Shown piece by piece: positions 7,550 to 15,355 of a stretch of DNA of 64,000 bases. Each line of letters begins with the position of its first letter. Within the stretch, counting starts at the first letter, position 1. The translations under genes were made by a program, and so were the position numbers. The notes beneath the pieces were generated by a model. It made no database searches. It worked only from the letters and a program-made list of their open reading frames with translations, and was not told the DNA's origin. Source of the DNA: Fen-1245 sp963835535. Lineage in GTDB: Bacteria; Gemmatimonadota; Gemmatimonadetes; Gemmatimonadales; JACORV01. The stretch covers positions 186,001 to 250,000 of the forward strand of contig CAWIFL010000009.1 of NCBI GenBank assembly GCA_963835535.1, read 5' to 3'.

Positions 7550-8281
7550 ATGCCGAGCGGCTACGATTTCACGGGGCAGGTCGTCCTGGTCACCGGCGTG
7601 GGCCGGGTGGGGCAGATCGGCTACGAGGTGGCCCTGGCTTTCGGCAAGGCCGGCGCCAAGCTCGTGATCTGCGACGTCCACGCCGTCAACGTCGCGGCGC
7701 GCGCGAAGGAGTTCGCGGCGCTGGGGATCGAGGCGAAGGCGGCGGCGGGGGACCTCACCGAGCCGGACGTCGCCCAGTGGGCGGTGGACGAGGCGGTGCA
7801 GTCGTTCGGGCATCTCGACGTGGTGGCCAACGTGGCCGGCGGACTGATCGGCCTCGGGCCGATCACCGAGACCGTCGTCGCCACGTTCGACCGCGAGATG
7901 GCCATCAACGTCAAGACCGCGTACCTCGTCTCGCGGGCCGCGGCGAAGGTCATGATCAAGCAGCGGAAGGGCACCATCGTGAACTTCGCGTCCATCGCCG
8001 CGTTCCACGGGCGGCCGGAGATGGTGGCCTATTCCGCCGCGAAGGCGGGCGTCGCGGCCCTCACGCGGAGCCTCGCCCTCGAGCTCCGGGACCGCGGCGT
8101 CCGGGTCAACGCGGTGGCGCCGGGCACGGCCCGGACGCCGGAGAACCTCAAGACGATGGGGGGCGCCGACGCCCGCTGGGTGGACGTCGCCGACATCGTC
8201 AACGCCGTCCTCTTCCTCGCCTCCGACCTCTCGGCGGGCATCACCGCGCACGTCCTTCCCGTCTCGCACGGCGAGGCGTAA
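7550..8281 (+). CDS. SDR-family oxidoreductase
   Basis: Classical short-chain dehydrogenase/reductase of 243 residues. It has a cofactor-binding glycine motif (VTGVGRVGQIG), Asp after strand two (VICDVHA), the NVAGG motif in place of NNAG, catalytic Ser in VNFASIAAF, and YSAAK with the catalytic Tyr and Lys. The C-terminal VLFLASDLSAGITAHVLPVSHG matches the cofactor-covering end of the family. Substrate cannot be deduced. It begins 2 nt after the selenoperoxiredoxin stop and is followed 3 nt later by a second SDR, so it belongs to the redox operon. Asp at the end of strand two suggests NAD(H). Confidence 0.9.
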   Translation: MPSGYDFTGQVVLVTGVGRVGQIGYEVALAFGKAGAKLVICDVHAVNVAARAKEFAALGIEAKAAAGDLTEPDVAQWAVDEAVQSFGHLDVVANVAGGLIGLGPITETVVATFDREMAINVKTAYLVSRAAAKVMIKQRKGTIVNFASIAAFHGRPEMVAYSAAKAGVAALTRSLALELRDRGVRVNAVAPGTARTPENLKTMGGADARWVDVADIVNAVLFLASDLSAGITAHVLPVSHGEA

Positions 8282-8284
8282 CGG

Positions 8285-9013
8285 ATGGACCTCCGCGGCA
8301 AGAGCGCCCTGGTGACCGGCGCCGGCCAGCGGATCGGGCGGGCCATCGCCTACGGGCTCATCCGGCGCGGCGTCAACGTCGCCCTCCACTACCACCGCTC
8401 GGAGCAGGGCGCCAAGGCGACCGCGATGGAAGCCGAAGTCGCCGGCGTCAAGGTCGCGCGGCTCAAGGCGGACCTGAGCGACGCGGAGGCGGCGGAGGCG
8501 CTGCCGGCGCGGGCCAGGGAAGCGCTCGGCGCGCTCGACATCGCGGTGCTGAGCGCGGCGATCATGGAGAAGCGGCCGTTGGCGGAGGTCACGCCGTCCG
8601 CCTGGGACCGCGTGATGAACCTGAACCTCAAGAGCACCTTCTTCGCCGCGAAGGGCGCCGCGGCCGCGATGGGCGAGCAGGGCGGCGCGATCGTGGCGCT
8701 GGCCGACATCGCGGCCTTCCAGCGCTGGAAGCACTATCCGGTGCACGTCATCAGCAAGGCGGGCGTGGTCACGGCGACCGAGCTGCTGGCCAGGATCCTC
8801 GCGCCGCGGGTGCGCGTGAACGCCGTCGCGCCCGGCGCGATTCTGCTGCCGCCCGACTGGGACGACGAGGCGCGCCGCCAGCTGGTCGCCTCCACGCCGC
8901 TGGGGCGCATCGGCACGCCGGACGACGTCGTCCGGGCGGTGATCTTCCTCCTGGAGAACGACTACCTGACGGGCACGACCCTGGTGGTGGACGGCGGCCG
9001 CCTGCTGACGTGA
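8285..9013 (+). CDS. SDR oxidoreductase, pteridine-reductase-like, atypical active site
   Basis: Second SDR in tandem, 242 residues, with VTGAGQRIGRAIAYGL and RGVNVALHYHRS, the signature arrangement of PTR1/FolM-type pteridine reductases that use NADPH. The usual catalytic Ser position is Asp (ALADIAAF), as in PTR1. The position that should be Tyr in YxxxK is His (HVISK), with a Tyr three residues before it. The fold end (GTTLVVDGGRLLT) is intact, so this is not a decayed gene. Either a shifted Tyr or His substitutes, or the enzyme has changed function. The stop overlaps the DUF309 start as GTGA. Confidence 0.85.
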   Translation: MDLRGKSALVTGAGQRIGRAIAYGLIRRGVNVALHYHRSEQGAKATAMEAEVAGVKVARLKADLSDAEAAEALPARAREALGALDIAVLSAAIMEKRPLAEVTPSAWDRVMNLNLKSTFFAAKGAAAAMGEQGGAIVALADIAAFQRWKHYPVHVISKAGVVTATELLARILAPRVRVNAVAPGAILLPPDWDDEARRQLVASTPLGRIGTPDDVVRAVIFLLENDYLTGTTLVVDGGRLLT

Positions 9014-9375
9014 GTGCCACGCCGCCCGCGTCCGGGGGGGACCTCAACGAGCATGCGGCGCGCGGGGTCGCGCTCTACAATGCGGGGCGCTTCTGGGAGG
9101 CGCACGAGGCGCTCGAGGTGGTCTGGCGCGCCGCCGTCCCGCCCGAGCGGGGCTGCTGGCAGGGGCTGATCCTCGCCGCGGCGGCGATGCTGCACCGGGA
9201 GCGCGGGAACCGCCACGGATTGCTTACCCAGGGCGCGCTGGCGATCCGGAAGCTCGACGGGCCCGTTCCGCCGGGCTTTCCGGTCGAAACGGTCCGCTTC
9301 GTGCAAGAGCTGCGGCGCTGCGTGGAGGCGGGTGGTCCCGTGCCCGCCATGGAACTTCGAGCGAAGGACTCATGA
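9010..9375 (+). CDS. DUF309-family protein
   Basis: A 121-residue protein with the DUF309 hallmark GVALYNAGRFWEAHEALEVVWR followed by LILAAAAMLHRERGN. The family is helical and its function is not established. Start GTG 9010 overlaps the previous stop (GTGA) and its own stop overlaps the thioredoxin-reductase start (ATGA), so it is tightly coupled in the redox operon. No alternative start keeps the conserved domain with a better ribosome site. The frame is otherwise hidden inside a longer open frame that begins in another gene. Domain recognition is good; role unknown. Confidence 0.8.
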   Translation: MSATPPASGGDLNEHAARGVALYNAGRFWEAHEALEVVWRAAVPPERGCWQGLILAAAAMLHRERGNRHGLLTQGALAIRKLDGPVPPGFPVETVRFVQELRRCVEAGGPVPAMELRAKDS

Positions 9376-10340
9376 GAGAACTGGATCTCATCATCGTCGG
9401 TGCGGGCCCCGCGGGGCTGACCGGCGCCCTGTACGCCGGACGCTCGATGCTGCGCACGGTCGTCCTCGAGAAGGGCGTGCCCGGCGGCGAGCTCCTCAAC
9501 ACGGAGCTCATCGAGGACTACCCCGGCTTCGAGTCGGTGAGGGGCTTCGAGCTGGCGGAGAAGATGGCGGCGCACGCCCTCAAGTTCGGCGCGGAGCTGG
9601 TCACCGACGGCGTGACGAGCGTCGAGCGGGAGGCCGACGGGCTGTTCACCGTGGCCACGGAGACCGGCGAGCGCTACCGCGCGCCGGCGGTGCTGCTGAC
9701 GGCGGGCGGGACGCCCACCAAGCTCGGCGTGAGCGGCGAGGCGGAATACGCGGGGAAGGGCACCTCGTACTGCGCGGTGTGCGACGGCCACTTCTTCCGC
9801 GGCGAGGTGCTGGGCGTGGTCGGCGGCGGCGACGCGGCGGTCGAGGAGTCGGAGTTCCTCACGCGCTACGCGAGCAAGGTCTGGCTGATCCACCGCCGGC
9901 ACGAGCTCCGCGCGTCGAACATCCTCCAGCAGCGCCTCTTCCAGAACCCGAAGATCGAGGTGATCTGGGACACGGTCGTCGAGCGGATCGAGGGGAACGG
10001 CAAGGCCGTCACCCACCTCGCGCTCAGGAACACCACGACCGGCGCGACCAGCGTCCTGCCGGTGGGCGGCGTGTTCATCTTCGTGGGCTTCCGGCCCAAC
10101 ACGGGGATCGTCAAGGGCCACGTGACGCATGACGCCGGCGGCCACATCGTGGCGAACGAGCACATGATGAGCTCGATCCCCGGCCTGTTCGTCGCCGGGG
10201 ACGTGCGCGCGCAGCTGACGCGGCAGGTCACGACGGCCGTGGGCGACGCGACGACGGCGGTGATCGCCGCCACGCGCTACCTGGCGGAGCGCCAGGAGCA
10301 TCGGGAGGCCGGTGGGGCCGCGCATCGTCACGCTGACTAA
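9372..10340 (+). CDS. trxB: Thioredoxin reductase
   Basis: FAD/NADPH disulfide reductase of 322 residues that reduces thioredoxin or a similar carrier. The FAD motif is VGAGPAGLTGALYAGRS, the redox pair Cys134-Ala-Val-Cys137 lies in SYCAVCDGHFF, the NADPH motif is GVVGGGDAAVEES, and the C-terminal FAD motif is GLFVAGDVR. It starts with ATGA overlap on DUF309 and runs 29 nt past the GTG of the MBL gene. Its place between two selenoproteins makes it the likely electron source for the peroxiredoxin and AhpD-like protein; this link is inferred from position and from known biochemistry of those families. Confidence 0.93.
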   Translation: MRELDLIIVGAGPAGLTGALYAGRSMLRTVVLEKGVPGGELLNTELIEDYPGFESVRGFELAEKMAAHALKFGAELVTDGVTSVEREADGLFTVATETGERYRAPAVLLTAGGTPTKLGVSGEAEYAGKGTSYCAVCDGHFFRGEVLGVVGGGDAAVEESEFLTRYASKVWLIHRRHELRASNILQQRLFQNPKIEVIWDTVVERIEGNGKAVTHLALRNTTTGATSVLPVGGVFIFVGFRPNTGIVKGHVTHDAGGHIVANEHMMSSIPGLFVAGDVRAQLTRQVTTAVGDATTAVIAATRYLAERQEHREAGGAAHRHAD

Positions 10341-11054
10341 CGGCGCCTTCGCCGAGAACTGCTACCTCGTCGCCGACCCCCACACCGGGGACGCCGCGAT
10401 CGTGGATCCGGGCGAGGAAGCGGAGCTGTTCCGCGCTTCGCTCGCGCACGAACGATGGAATCTCCGGGCCATCTGGCTCACGCACGCCCACCTGGACCAC
10501 GTGGCCGGCGTCGCCGCGATGCGCGAGGACGGCGTGAGTGTCTGGCTCCATCCCGCCGACCGCCCGCTCTACGACGGCTTCAGCGCCCAGGCGCGGGCGT
10601 TCGGTCTCGACTGGGCGACGCCGCCCCCGCCCGACCGCGAGCTGGCGGACGGCGGGAGCGTGAGCGTCGGCTCGTACGCCTTCCGGGTGGTCCACACGCC
10701 GGGGCACACGCCCGGCGGCGTGTGCCTCGTCGGCCACGGCGTCGCGTTCGTCGGCGACACGCTGTTCGCCGGCTCCATCGGGCGCACCGACCTGCCGGGC
10801 GGGGACGCCCAGGCGCTCCTGGCGAGCATCCACGAGAAGGTCTTCGCCCTGCCGGACGATACGGTGGTTACGCCGGGCACGGCCCGGCGACGACGATCGG
10901 CGCCGAGAAGAAGGACAATCCGTTCGTGAAGCTGGTGCCCGGGATCAACGCCTGCCTCAAGTGCGGCGCGCCGGTCAAGGGCAAGCCGTGGGGGTGCAAG
11001 AACCCGTGCCCCAACTGCGGCCACGTGTATCCGCTGGGCGACTGCTCGGATTGA
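10312..11054 (+). CDS. MBL-fold metallohydrolase with zinc-ribbon tail, frameshifted
   Basis: Glyoxalase-II-like metallo-beta-lactamase fold with THAHLDH (about residues 57-63), HTPGHTPGGVC and FVGDTLF metal sites. The frame from GTG 10312 would end at 10929 in an Arg-rich, non-homologous tail. Stepping back one base at GGG 10875-10877 restores PGHGPATTIGAEKKDNPF, the conserved family end with the last metal His, and continues to 11054 into a zinc ribbon (CLKCG then CPNCG, ending YPLGDCSD). A missing G in GGGG is the simplest cause: sequencing error, real mutation, or -1 frameshift. Restored length is about 247 residues. The ribbon could alternatively be a separate small gene from GTG 10926, but it lacks a ribosome site. 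Confidence 0.75.
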
Positions 11055-11098
11055 TCCCTGACCCTAACCCCTAACCCCTAACCCCTAACCCCTGTCTC
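11055..11098. repeat. Telomere-like array, near-perfect CCCCTAA units
   Basis: Four consecutive near-identical TAACCCC units with flanking CCCTGA and CCCCTG variants fill the gap before the AhpD-like gene. It is the most regular of the C-rich arrays in the window, in the same orientation as at 2623-2669. Confidence 0.85.
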
Positions 11099-11100
11099 CC

Positions 11101-11640
11101 ATGAGCGATCCCCGTCTCCCCGCGCTCGGTCCCGAAGACGTCGAAGGCGAGGCCCGCGCCATCTTCGACGCGTACCTCCAGGAGCGGGGCAACATCCCCA
11201 ACATGTTCCGCACCGTGGCGCACCGGCCGAAGCACCTCGCCACGATGATCGCGCACTTCCGCACGGTGATGGGGGAGGGCACGGTGCCGGCGCAGCTCAA
11301 GGAGCTGCTGTCGGTCCGCGTGTCGCACCTCAACCACTGCCGTTATTGACTGGCCTCCCACACCGCCTTGGCAAGGCGGCTGGGCGCGACGGACGCGATG
11401 GTGCGCGGCGTGCGCAGCGACGGCACCGCGGGGTTGGAGCAGTTCGAGCCGGCCTGGCGCGTGGCGCTGCACTACGCGGACGCGGTCACGGACAGCGGCC
11501 ACGCGGTGACGGACGCGCTGTACGAGGAGCTGGCGCGGCACTGGGACGCCGGTCAGATCGTCGAGATCACGCAGGTGATCGGGCTGTTCGCCTACTTCAA
11601 CCGCTTCAACGACGCCCTGCGCGTGGCGGTGACGAAGTAG
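11101..11640 (+). CDS. AhpD-like selenoprotein (C-x-x-Sec)
   Basis: Carboxymuconolactone-decarboxylase/AhpD-fold peroxidase-type protein, 179 residues when TGA 11347-11349 is read as Sec83. The active-site motif becomes HLNHC-RY-Sec-LASHT, the standard CxxC...H motif of the family with the second Cys replaced; Cys80, Sec83 and His87 are in place. Read normally, the gene would break into an 82-residue stub and an orphan frame. Immediately downstream is a perfect 7-bp stem with G-containing loop (11363-11379), a classical bacterial SECIS. Start ATG 11101 follows a telomere-like array. It probably shuttles electrons in organic-peroxide reduction with TrxB or the selenoperoxiredoxin; partners are inferred from the neighbourhood. 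Confidence 0.92.
11363..11379 (+). promoter_or_regulatory. Bacterial SECIS element (AhpD-like gene)
   Basis: CCGCCTT (11363-11369) pairs perfectly with AAGGCGG (11373-11379) across a GGC loop placed 20 nt after the TGA. Strong stem, small G-containing apical loop and spacing all match known SelB-binding elements. Confidence 0.85.
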
Positions 11641-11641
11641 C

Positions 11642-12244
11642 GTGGTAGCCCGCGCCCTGGCGCTCGCTCTGACGGTCCTCGCGCTGGCGAGTCCGCTCGC
11701 GGCGCAGCGGCCCGGCGCGCACGCGCCCCGGACGCGGCAAGCGCCCGTGGCGCGGTGCCCGCAGCCCGCCGTCTGGGCCGCCGTCCGCGACTCGGCCTGG
11801 CCGCTGCTCGCGCACGCGGAAGGCGATTCGGCCTGGGCGCATCTGGAGCCGGACAGCCTGCCGCGTTCTTCCGCCGCGTGGTGCAATCCCCTCGACGCGC
11901 GGAAGTCGGCGGCGGAGGCGGGACGCTCCATCTACGCGCGGCACTGCACGATGTGCCACGGCGCGGCGGGGAAGGGCGACGGGCCCGGCGCGGGAGCGAT
12001 GCTCCCCGCGCCCTTCGCCTTCACGACGCCGCTGTTCGCGGGGATGCGCGAGCCGCCGGGGCCGGCGGTGCTGTATGCCATCGTCACGCGCGGGATCCAG
12101 GGGACCACGATGCGCGCCTTCGGCGAGCTCGGTCCCTGGGAGCGCCTCGCCGTCCTCGCCTACATCACCCGGCTGCCCGGCGACAGCGCGCTGGCTGCAC
12201 AGAAGGCGTGGGCCGACACGCTCAAGGCCCGGCGCCCGCGCTGA
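11642..12244 (+). CDS. Secreted c-type cytochrome
   Basis: A 200-residue periplasmic single-haem cytochrome. The start is GTG 11642, giving an n-region VVAR and hydrophobic core LALALTVLALASPLAA before AQR, a good signal peptide. The haem-binding CTMCH is at Cys102-Cys105-His106, followed by GAAGKGDGPGAGAM as in soluble class-I cytochromes. Possible axial Met ligands are in AGAMLPAPF and TTMRAFGELGPWERLAVLAYI; the latter position is the usual one. It lies 1 nt after the AhpD-like stop, so it ends the redox block. Electron partner unknown. The region between signal peptide and haem domain is about 70 residues and unassigned. Confidence 0.88.
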   Translation: MVARALALALTVLALASPLAAQRPGAHAPRTRQAPVARCPQPAVWAAVRDSAWPLLAHAEGDSAWAHLEPDSLPRSSAAWCNPLDARKSAAEAGRSIYARHCTMCHGAAGKGDGPGAGAMLPAPFAFTTPLFAGMREPPGPAVLYAIVTRGIQGTTMRAFGELGPWERLAVLAYITRLPGDSALAAQKAWADTLKARRPR

Positions 12245-12289
12245 TACTCGAGCATTCAAGTTGGCAGTGATCGGAGGTCAGATCAGTTG

Positions 12290-12415
12290 CCAGACGGCAA
12301 GTTGCCAGTGGTTCCCAGACGCCAGTGAGCCGAGGCCAGGCGAGACGTCGGTACTGGCAACTGGTCTGCGACCTGACGACTGACAACTGGTAACCACTGG
12401 CAACTTGGCGTCTGG
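12290..12415. repeat. AGACGGCAAGTTG palindromic element, copy 1
   Basis: The left arm 12290-12311 is complementary to 12394-12415 at 21 of 22 positions. Inner words (actggtctg, ctggtaaccact) are shared with copy 2 at 18155-18283. It occupies most of the 227-nt gap between cytochrome c and aspA. Confidence 0.85.
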
Positions 12416-12432
12416 GAACTCCACTGTATCTT
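12405..12432 (+). promoter_or_regulatory. Candidate aspA promoter using palindrome arm
   Basis: TTGGCG (12405-12410) and TATCTT (12427-12432) are separated by 16 nt; the -35 lies within the right arm of the palindromic element. The -10 hexamer is the same as those of the smpB and tRNA-Leu promoters. Confidence 0.4.
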
Positions 12433-12471
12433 CTCTCCGGCTGTCTTCCTCTGACGGAGCGCGATTCTCCA

Positions 12472-13875
12472 ATGTCCGACACACGTAAGGAACGTGACCC
12501 GCTGGGTGAACTCGACGTCCCCGCGGATGCCCTCTACGGCGTCCAGACCCAGCGCGCGGTCCAGAACTTCCCCATCTCCGGCCTCAAGCCGCTCGCGGCG
12601 TTCGTGGATGCGGTCATCTGGATCAAGAAGGCCGCGGCCCTGACGCATCGGGAGACGGGGCGCCTCGACGCGAAGCTCGCCGACGCCATCGTGCAGGCGG
12701 CCGATGAGGTGCTCGGCGGCCGCCATCGCGACCAGTTCGTGGTGGACGTCTACCAGGCCGGGGCCGGGACCTCGCACAACATGAACTGCAACGAGGTGCT
12801 CGCCAACCGGGCCAACGAGCTGCTGGGTGGAAGGCGCGGCGAGTACAAGCCGGTGCATCCGAACGACCACGTCAACATGGCGCAGTCCACCAACGACGTG
12901 ATCCCGACCGCCATCCGGCTCGCGGCACTGGCGCGGCTCGGGCCGCTCCAGAAAGCGCTGGAGGCGCTGGCCTCCGCGTTCGCGACGAAAGAGCGGGAGT
13001 TCGACGGGATCGTGAAGTCGGGGCGGACGCATCTGCAGGACGCGACGCCGATCCGGCTCGGCCAGGAGTTCGGGGCGTACGCCCACACCGTCCGCCGCAA
13101 CGCCGCGCGGCTCGAGCGCGCGGCCGAGGACCTGCGGGAGCTGGGGATCGGCGGCACGGCGGTCGGCACCGGTCTCAACGCGGAGCCGCGCTATCCCGAA
13201 TTGATGGTCAAGCACCTGAAGGCGGCGACGGGGCTCGCGCTCCGGGCCGCGCAGGACCGGGTGCAGCTGATGCAGTCCATGGGCGATGCGGCGGCCTTCT
13301 CCGCCGCGTTGCGGACCCTCGCCGTGGACCTCAACAAGATTGCGAACGACCTCCGGCTCCTGGCGTCGGGCCCGCGGACGGGGTTCGCCGAGATCGCGCT
13401 GCCGGCGGTGCAGCCGGGCTCGAGCATCATGCCGGGAAAGGTGAACCCGAGCATCGCCGAGATGGTGAACCAGGTCTGCTATCAGGTGATGGGGAACGAC
13501 CAGACGGTGGCCCTGGCGGCGGAGGCGGGCCAGCTCGAGCTGAACGTGATGATGCCGGTGATCGCGCACAACCTGGTCTTCGCGATGGAGATCCTGACGT
13601 CGGCCACGGGCGTCCTGGCCGAGCGCTGCGTGGCCGGGATCCAGGCGGACGCGGCGATGTGCGCCCACTGGCTCGAGCAGAGCCCGGCCCTGGTGACTGC
13701 GCTCGCCCCGAAGGTCGGCTACGCCGAGGCGGCGAAGCTGGCCAAGGAATCGCTCGCCAAGGGCGTCACGGTCCGGCAGCTCGTCGAGCAGAAGGGGCTG
13801 CTCAAGGGGAAGGAGTTGGACGAGGTGCTCGACTACCGGAAGATGACGGAGATCGGTGTGCCGGGGTCCAAGTAA
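12472..13875 (+). CDS. aspA: Aspartate ammonia-lyase
   Basis: Reversible deamination of L-aspartate to fumarate and ammonia. 467 residues of the class-II fumarase/aspartase superfamily, with signature GSSIMPGKVNP. Surrounding sequence favours aspartase over fumarase: the N-terminus DPLGELDVPADALYGVQTQ, AEAGQLELNVMMPVIAHN after the signature, and the C-terminal GYAEAAKLAKESLAKG then EQKGLLKGKELDEVLD. Fumarases instead have GNFELNV and a different C-terminus. ATG 12472 has GGAG about 14 nt upstream. The gene stands alone between repeat elements, with a possible own promoter at 12405-12432. Residual chance that it acts as fumarase. Confidence 0.85.
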   Translation: MSDTRKERDPLGELDVPADALYGVQTQRAVQNFPISGLKPLAAFVDAVIWIKKAAALTHRETGRLDAKLADAIVQAADEVLGGRHRDQFVVDVYQAGAGTSHNMNCNEVLANRANELLGGRRGEYKPVHPNDHVNMAQSTNDVIPTAIRLAALARLGPLQKALEALASAFATKEREFDGIVKSGRTHLQDATPIRLGQEFGAYAHTVRRNAARLERAAEDLRELGIGGTAVGTGLNAEPRYPELMVKHLKAATGLALRAAQDRVQLMQSMGDAAAFSAALRTLAVDLNKIANDLRLLASGPRTGFAEIALPAVQPGSSIMPGKVNPSIAEMVNQVCYQVMGNDQTVALAAEAGQLELNVMMPVIAHNLVFAMEILTSATGVLAERCVAGIQADAAMCAHWLEQSPALVTALAPKVGYAEAAKLAKESLAKGVTVRQLVEQKGLLKGKELDEVLDYRKMTEIGVPGSK

Positions 13876-13885
13876 CGGCAGGACA

Positions 13886-13917
13886 GTTGCGAGACGCCGA
13901 GTTGCGAGTGGTTCCCG
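13886..13917. repeat. Half copy of the AGACGGCAAGTTG element
   Basis: GTTGCGAGACGCCGAGTTGC onward matches 12287-12317 at 27 of 31 positions but has no right arm, so it is a solo left half, sitting just upstream of the glycosyltransferase ribosome site. Confidence 0.7.
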
Positions 13918-13933
13918 CTGCGCCGAGGAGGGA

Positions 13934-15355
13934 ATGACGGACGCCCTGAAGATTTCCGTACTGGTGCCGGTCTACAACGAGCGGTTTCTCGCGGCGGAGT
14001 CGATCCGGCGCGTGCTCGCGGTCCGCCACCCGTCGATCCGCGAGGTCGAGGTGATCGTCGTGGACGACGGCTCGACCGACGGGACGCGCGAGGTGCTGCG
14101 CGCGCTCGCGCGGGAGCATCCCGCGCTCCGCTACATCGAGCACGAGCGGAACCAGGGGAAGGGCGCGGCGCTGCGCACGGCGCTGTCCCACGCGACCGGG
14201 GACGTCTGCGTGGCGCACGACGCCGACCTCGAGTACCACCCCGACGACTTCGGCGCGCTGATCCAGCCGTTCCTGAAGGAGCAGGCCGACGCGGTCTTCG
14301 GCTCGCGCTTCCTGCCCGGCGAGTACCGGCGCGTCCTGCTGTTCTACCACAGCGTGGGCAACCGGCTGCTCACGACGCTGGTGAACCTGCTGACGAACCT
14401 GAACCTGAGCGACATGGAGACCTGCTACAAGATGGTCCGCACCAAGTTGCTCAGGTCGATTCCACTCCGGTACAACGATTTCCGCATCGAGCCGGAGCTG
14501 ACGATCAAGCTCGCCAAGCGGGGCGCGGCGATCTTCGAGGCGCCGATCCGCTACTCGGGCCGGACGTATGTGGAGGGGAAGAAGATCGGGTGGCGGGACG
14601 GCCTCAAGGCGCTCGGCGCCATCGCCCGGGGCGCGCTCGTGGACGACCTGTACGTCAACGATCCCTATGGCGCGCACATCCTCCACAGCCTGTCCCGGGC
14701 CCGCAAGTTCTCGCGATGGATGAGCGACGCGATCCGGCCCTGGGTCGGCCGCTCGGTGCTGGAGATCGGGGCGGGGATCGGCAACCTCACCGTGCACCTG
14801 GTGCCGCGCGACAGGTACCGCGCCACGGACATCAATCCGGACTACCTCGACTACCTTCACAATTTCGCCCTGGGCAAGCCGTATCTCGAGGTCGGCACGG
14901 TGCACGCCGAGTCCGCCGCGGACTTCGCCCCGCTCGCCGGCCGGTTCGACACGGTCGTCTGCCTCAACGTGCTCGAGCATCTCGACGAGCCGGTGCGCGT
15001 GCTGGAGAACTTCCACCGCGCGCTCGCGCCCGGCGGGCGGGCGATCGTGCTGGTCCCCGCCGGTCCGTCGCGGTTCAACTCACTCGACCGCGCGCTCGGG
15101 CACCGGCTGCGCTACACGCCGGAACGGTTGCGGCAGGTCGTGACGGCGGCGGGCTTCGAGGTGGAGCGGCTCGTCGACTTCAATCGGGCCGGGGTGCCCG
15201 GATGGCGCCTCAACGGGTGGACGCGTCGCACCACCTTCTCGCGCGTCCAGCTGAAGCTCTTCAACTCGATGGTGTGGCTGGCCCGACACCTGGACAGGGT
15301 GCTGCCGTGGCGGGGACTGTCGCTGATCGTGATCGCGAGGAAGCCCGAGAAGTGA
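13934..15355 (+). CDS. Family-2 glycosyltransferase fused to SAM methyltransferase
   Basis: 473 residues with two catalytic domains. Residues about 1-240 are a GT-A family-2 glycosyltransferase of the dolichol-phosphate-mannose-synthase type: VPVYNER, VIVVDDGSTDGT, and the metal-binding AHDADLEYHPDD. From about residue 275 a class-I methyltransferase follows (VLEIGAGIGNLT, ATDINPDYLDYL, VVCLNVLEHLDEP). No long membrane segment is evident, so it is likely a cytosolic or peripheral enzyme acting on a polyprenyl-phosphate or nascent glycan. Start ATG 13934 has a strong GAGGAGGG. It converges with the tungstate-binding gene across a hairpin array. Natural fusion is supported by one continuous frame; the acceptor is unknown. 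Confidence 0.88.
   Translation: MTDALKISVLVPVYNERFLAAESIRRVLAVRHPSIREVEVIVVDDGSTDGTREVLRALAREHPALRYIEHERNQGKGAALRTALSHATGDVCVAHDADLEYHPDDFGALIQPFLKEQADAVFGSRFLPGEYRRVLLFYHSVGNRLLTTLVNLLTNLNLSDMETCYKMVRTKLLRSIPLRYNDFRIEPELTIKLAKRGAAIFEAPIRYSGRTYVEGKKIGWRDGLKALGAIARGALVDDLYVNDPYGAHILHSLSRARKFSRWMSDAIRPWVGRSVLEIGAGIGNLTVHLVPRDRYRATDINPDYLDYLHNFALGKPYLEVGTVHAESAADFAPLAGRFDTVVCLNVLEHLDEPVRVLENFHRALAPGGRAIVLVPAGPSRFNSLDRALGHRLRYTPERLRQVVTAAGFEVERLVDFNRAGVPGWRLNGWTRRTTFSRVQLKLFNSMVWLARHLDRVLPWRGLSLIVIARKPEK

Noticed and set aside
2623..11098. CRISPR array from repeated C-rich words
   Set aside because: Units are 7-10 nt, degenerate, with no spacers or cas genes.
11055..11098. True chromosome telomere
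   Set aside because: The array is internal between genes, repeated at several loci and short; no sign of a replicon end.
7245..11349. TGA read as Trp or Gly by an alternative genetic code
   Set aside because: TGA is the normal stop for most genes here, including overlapping GTGA/ATGA junctions, so only the two catalytic-site TGAs need recoding.
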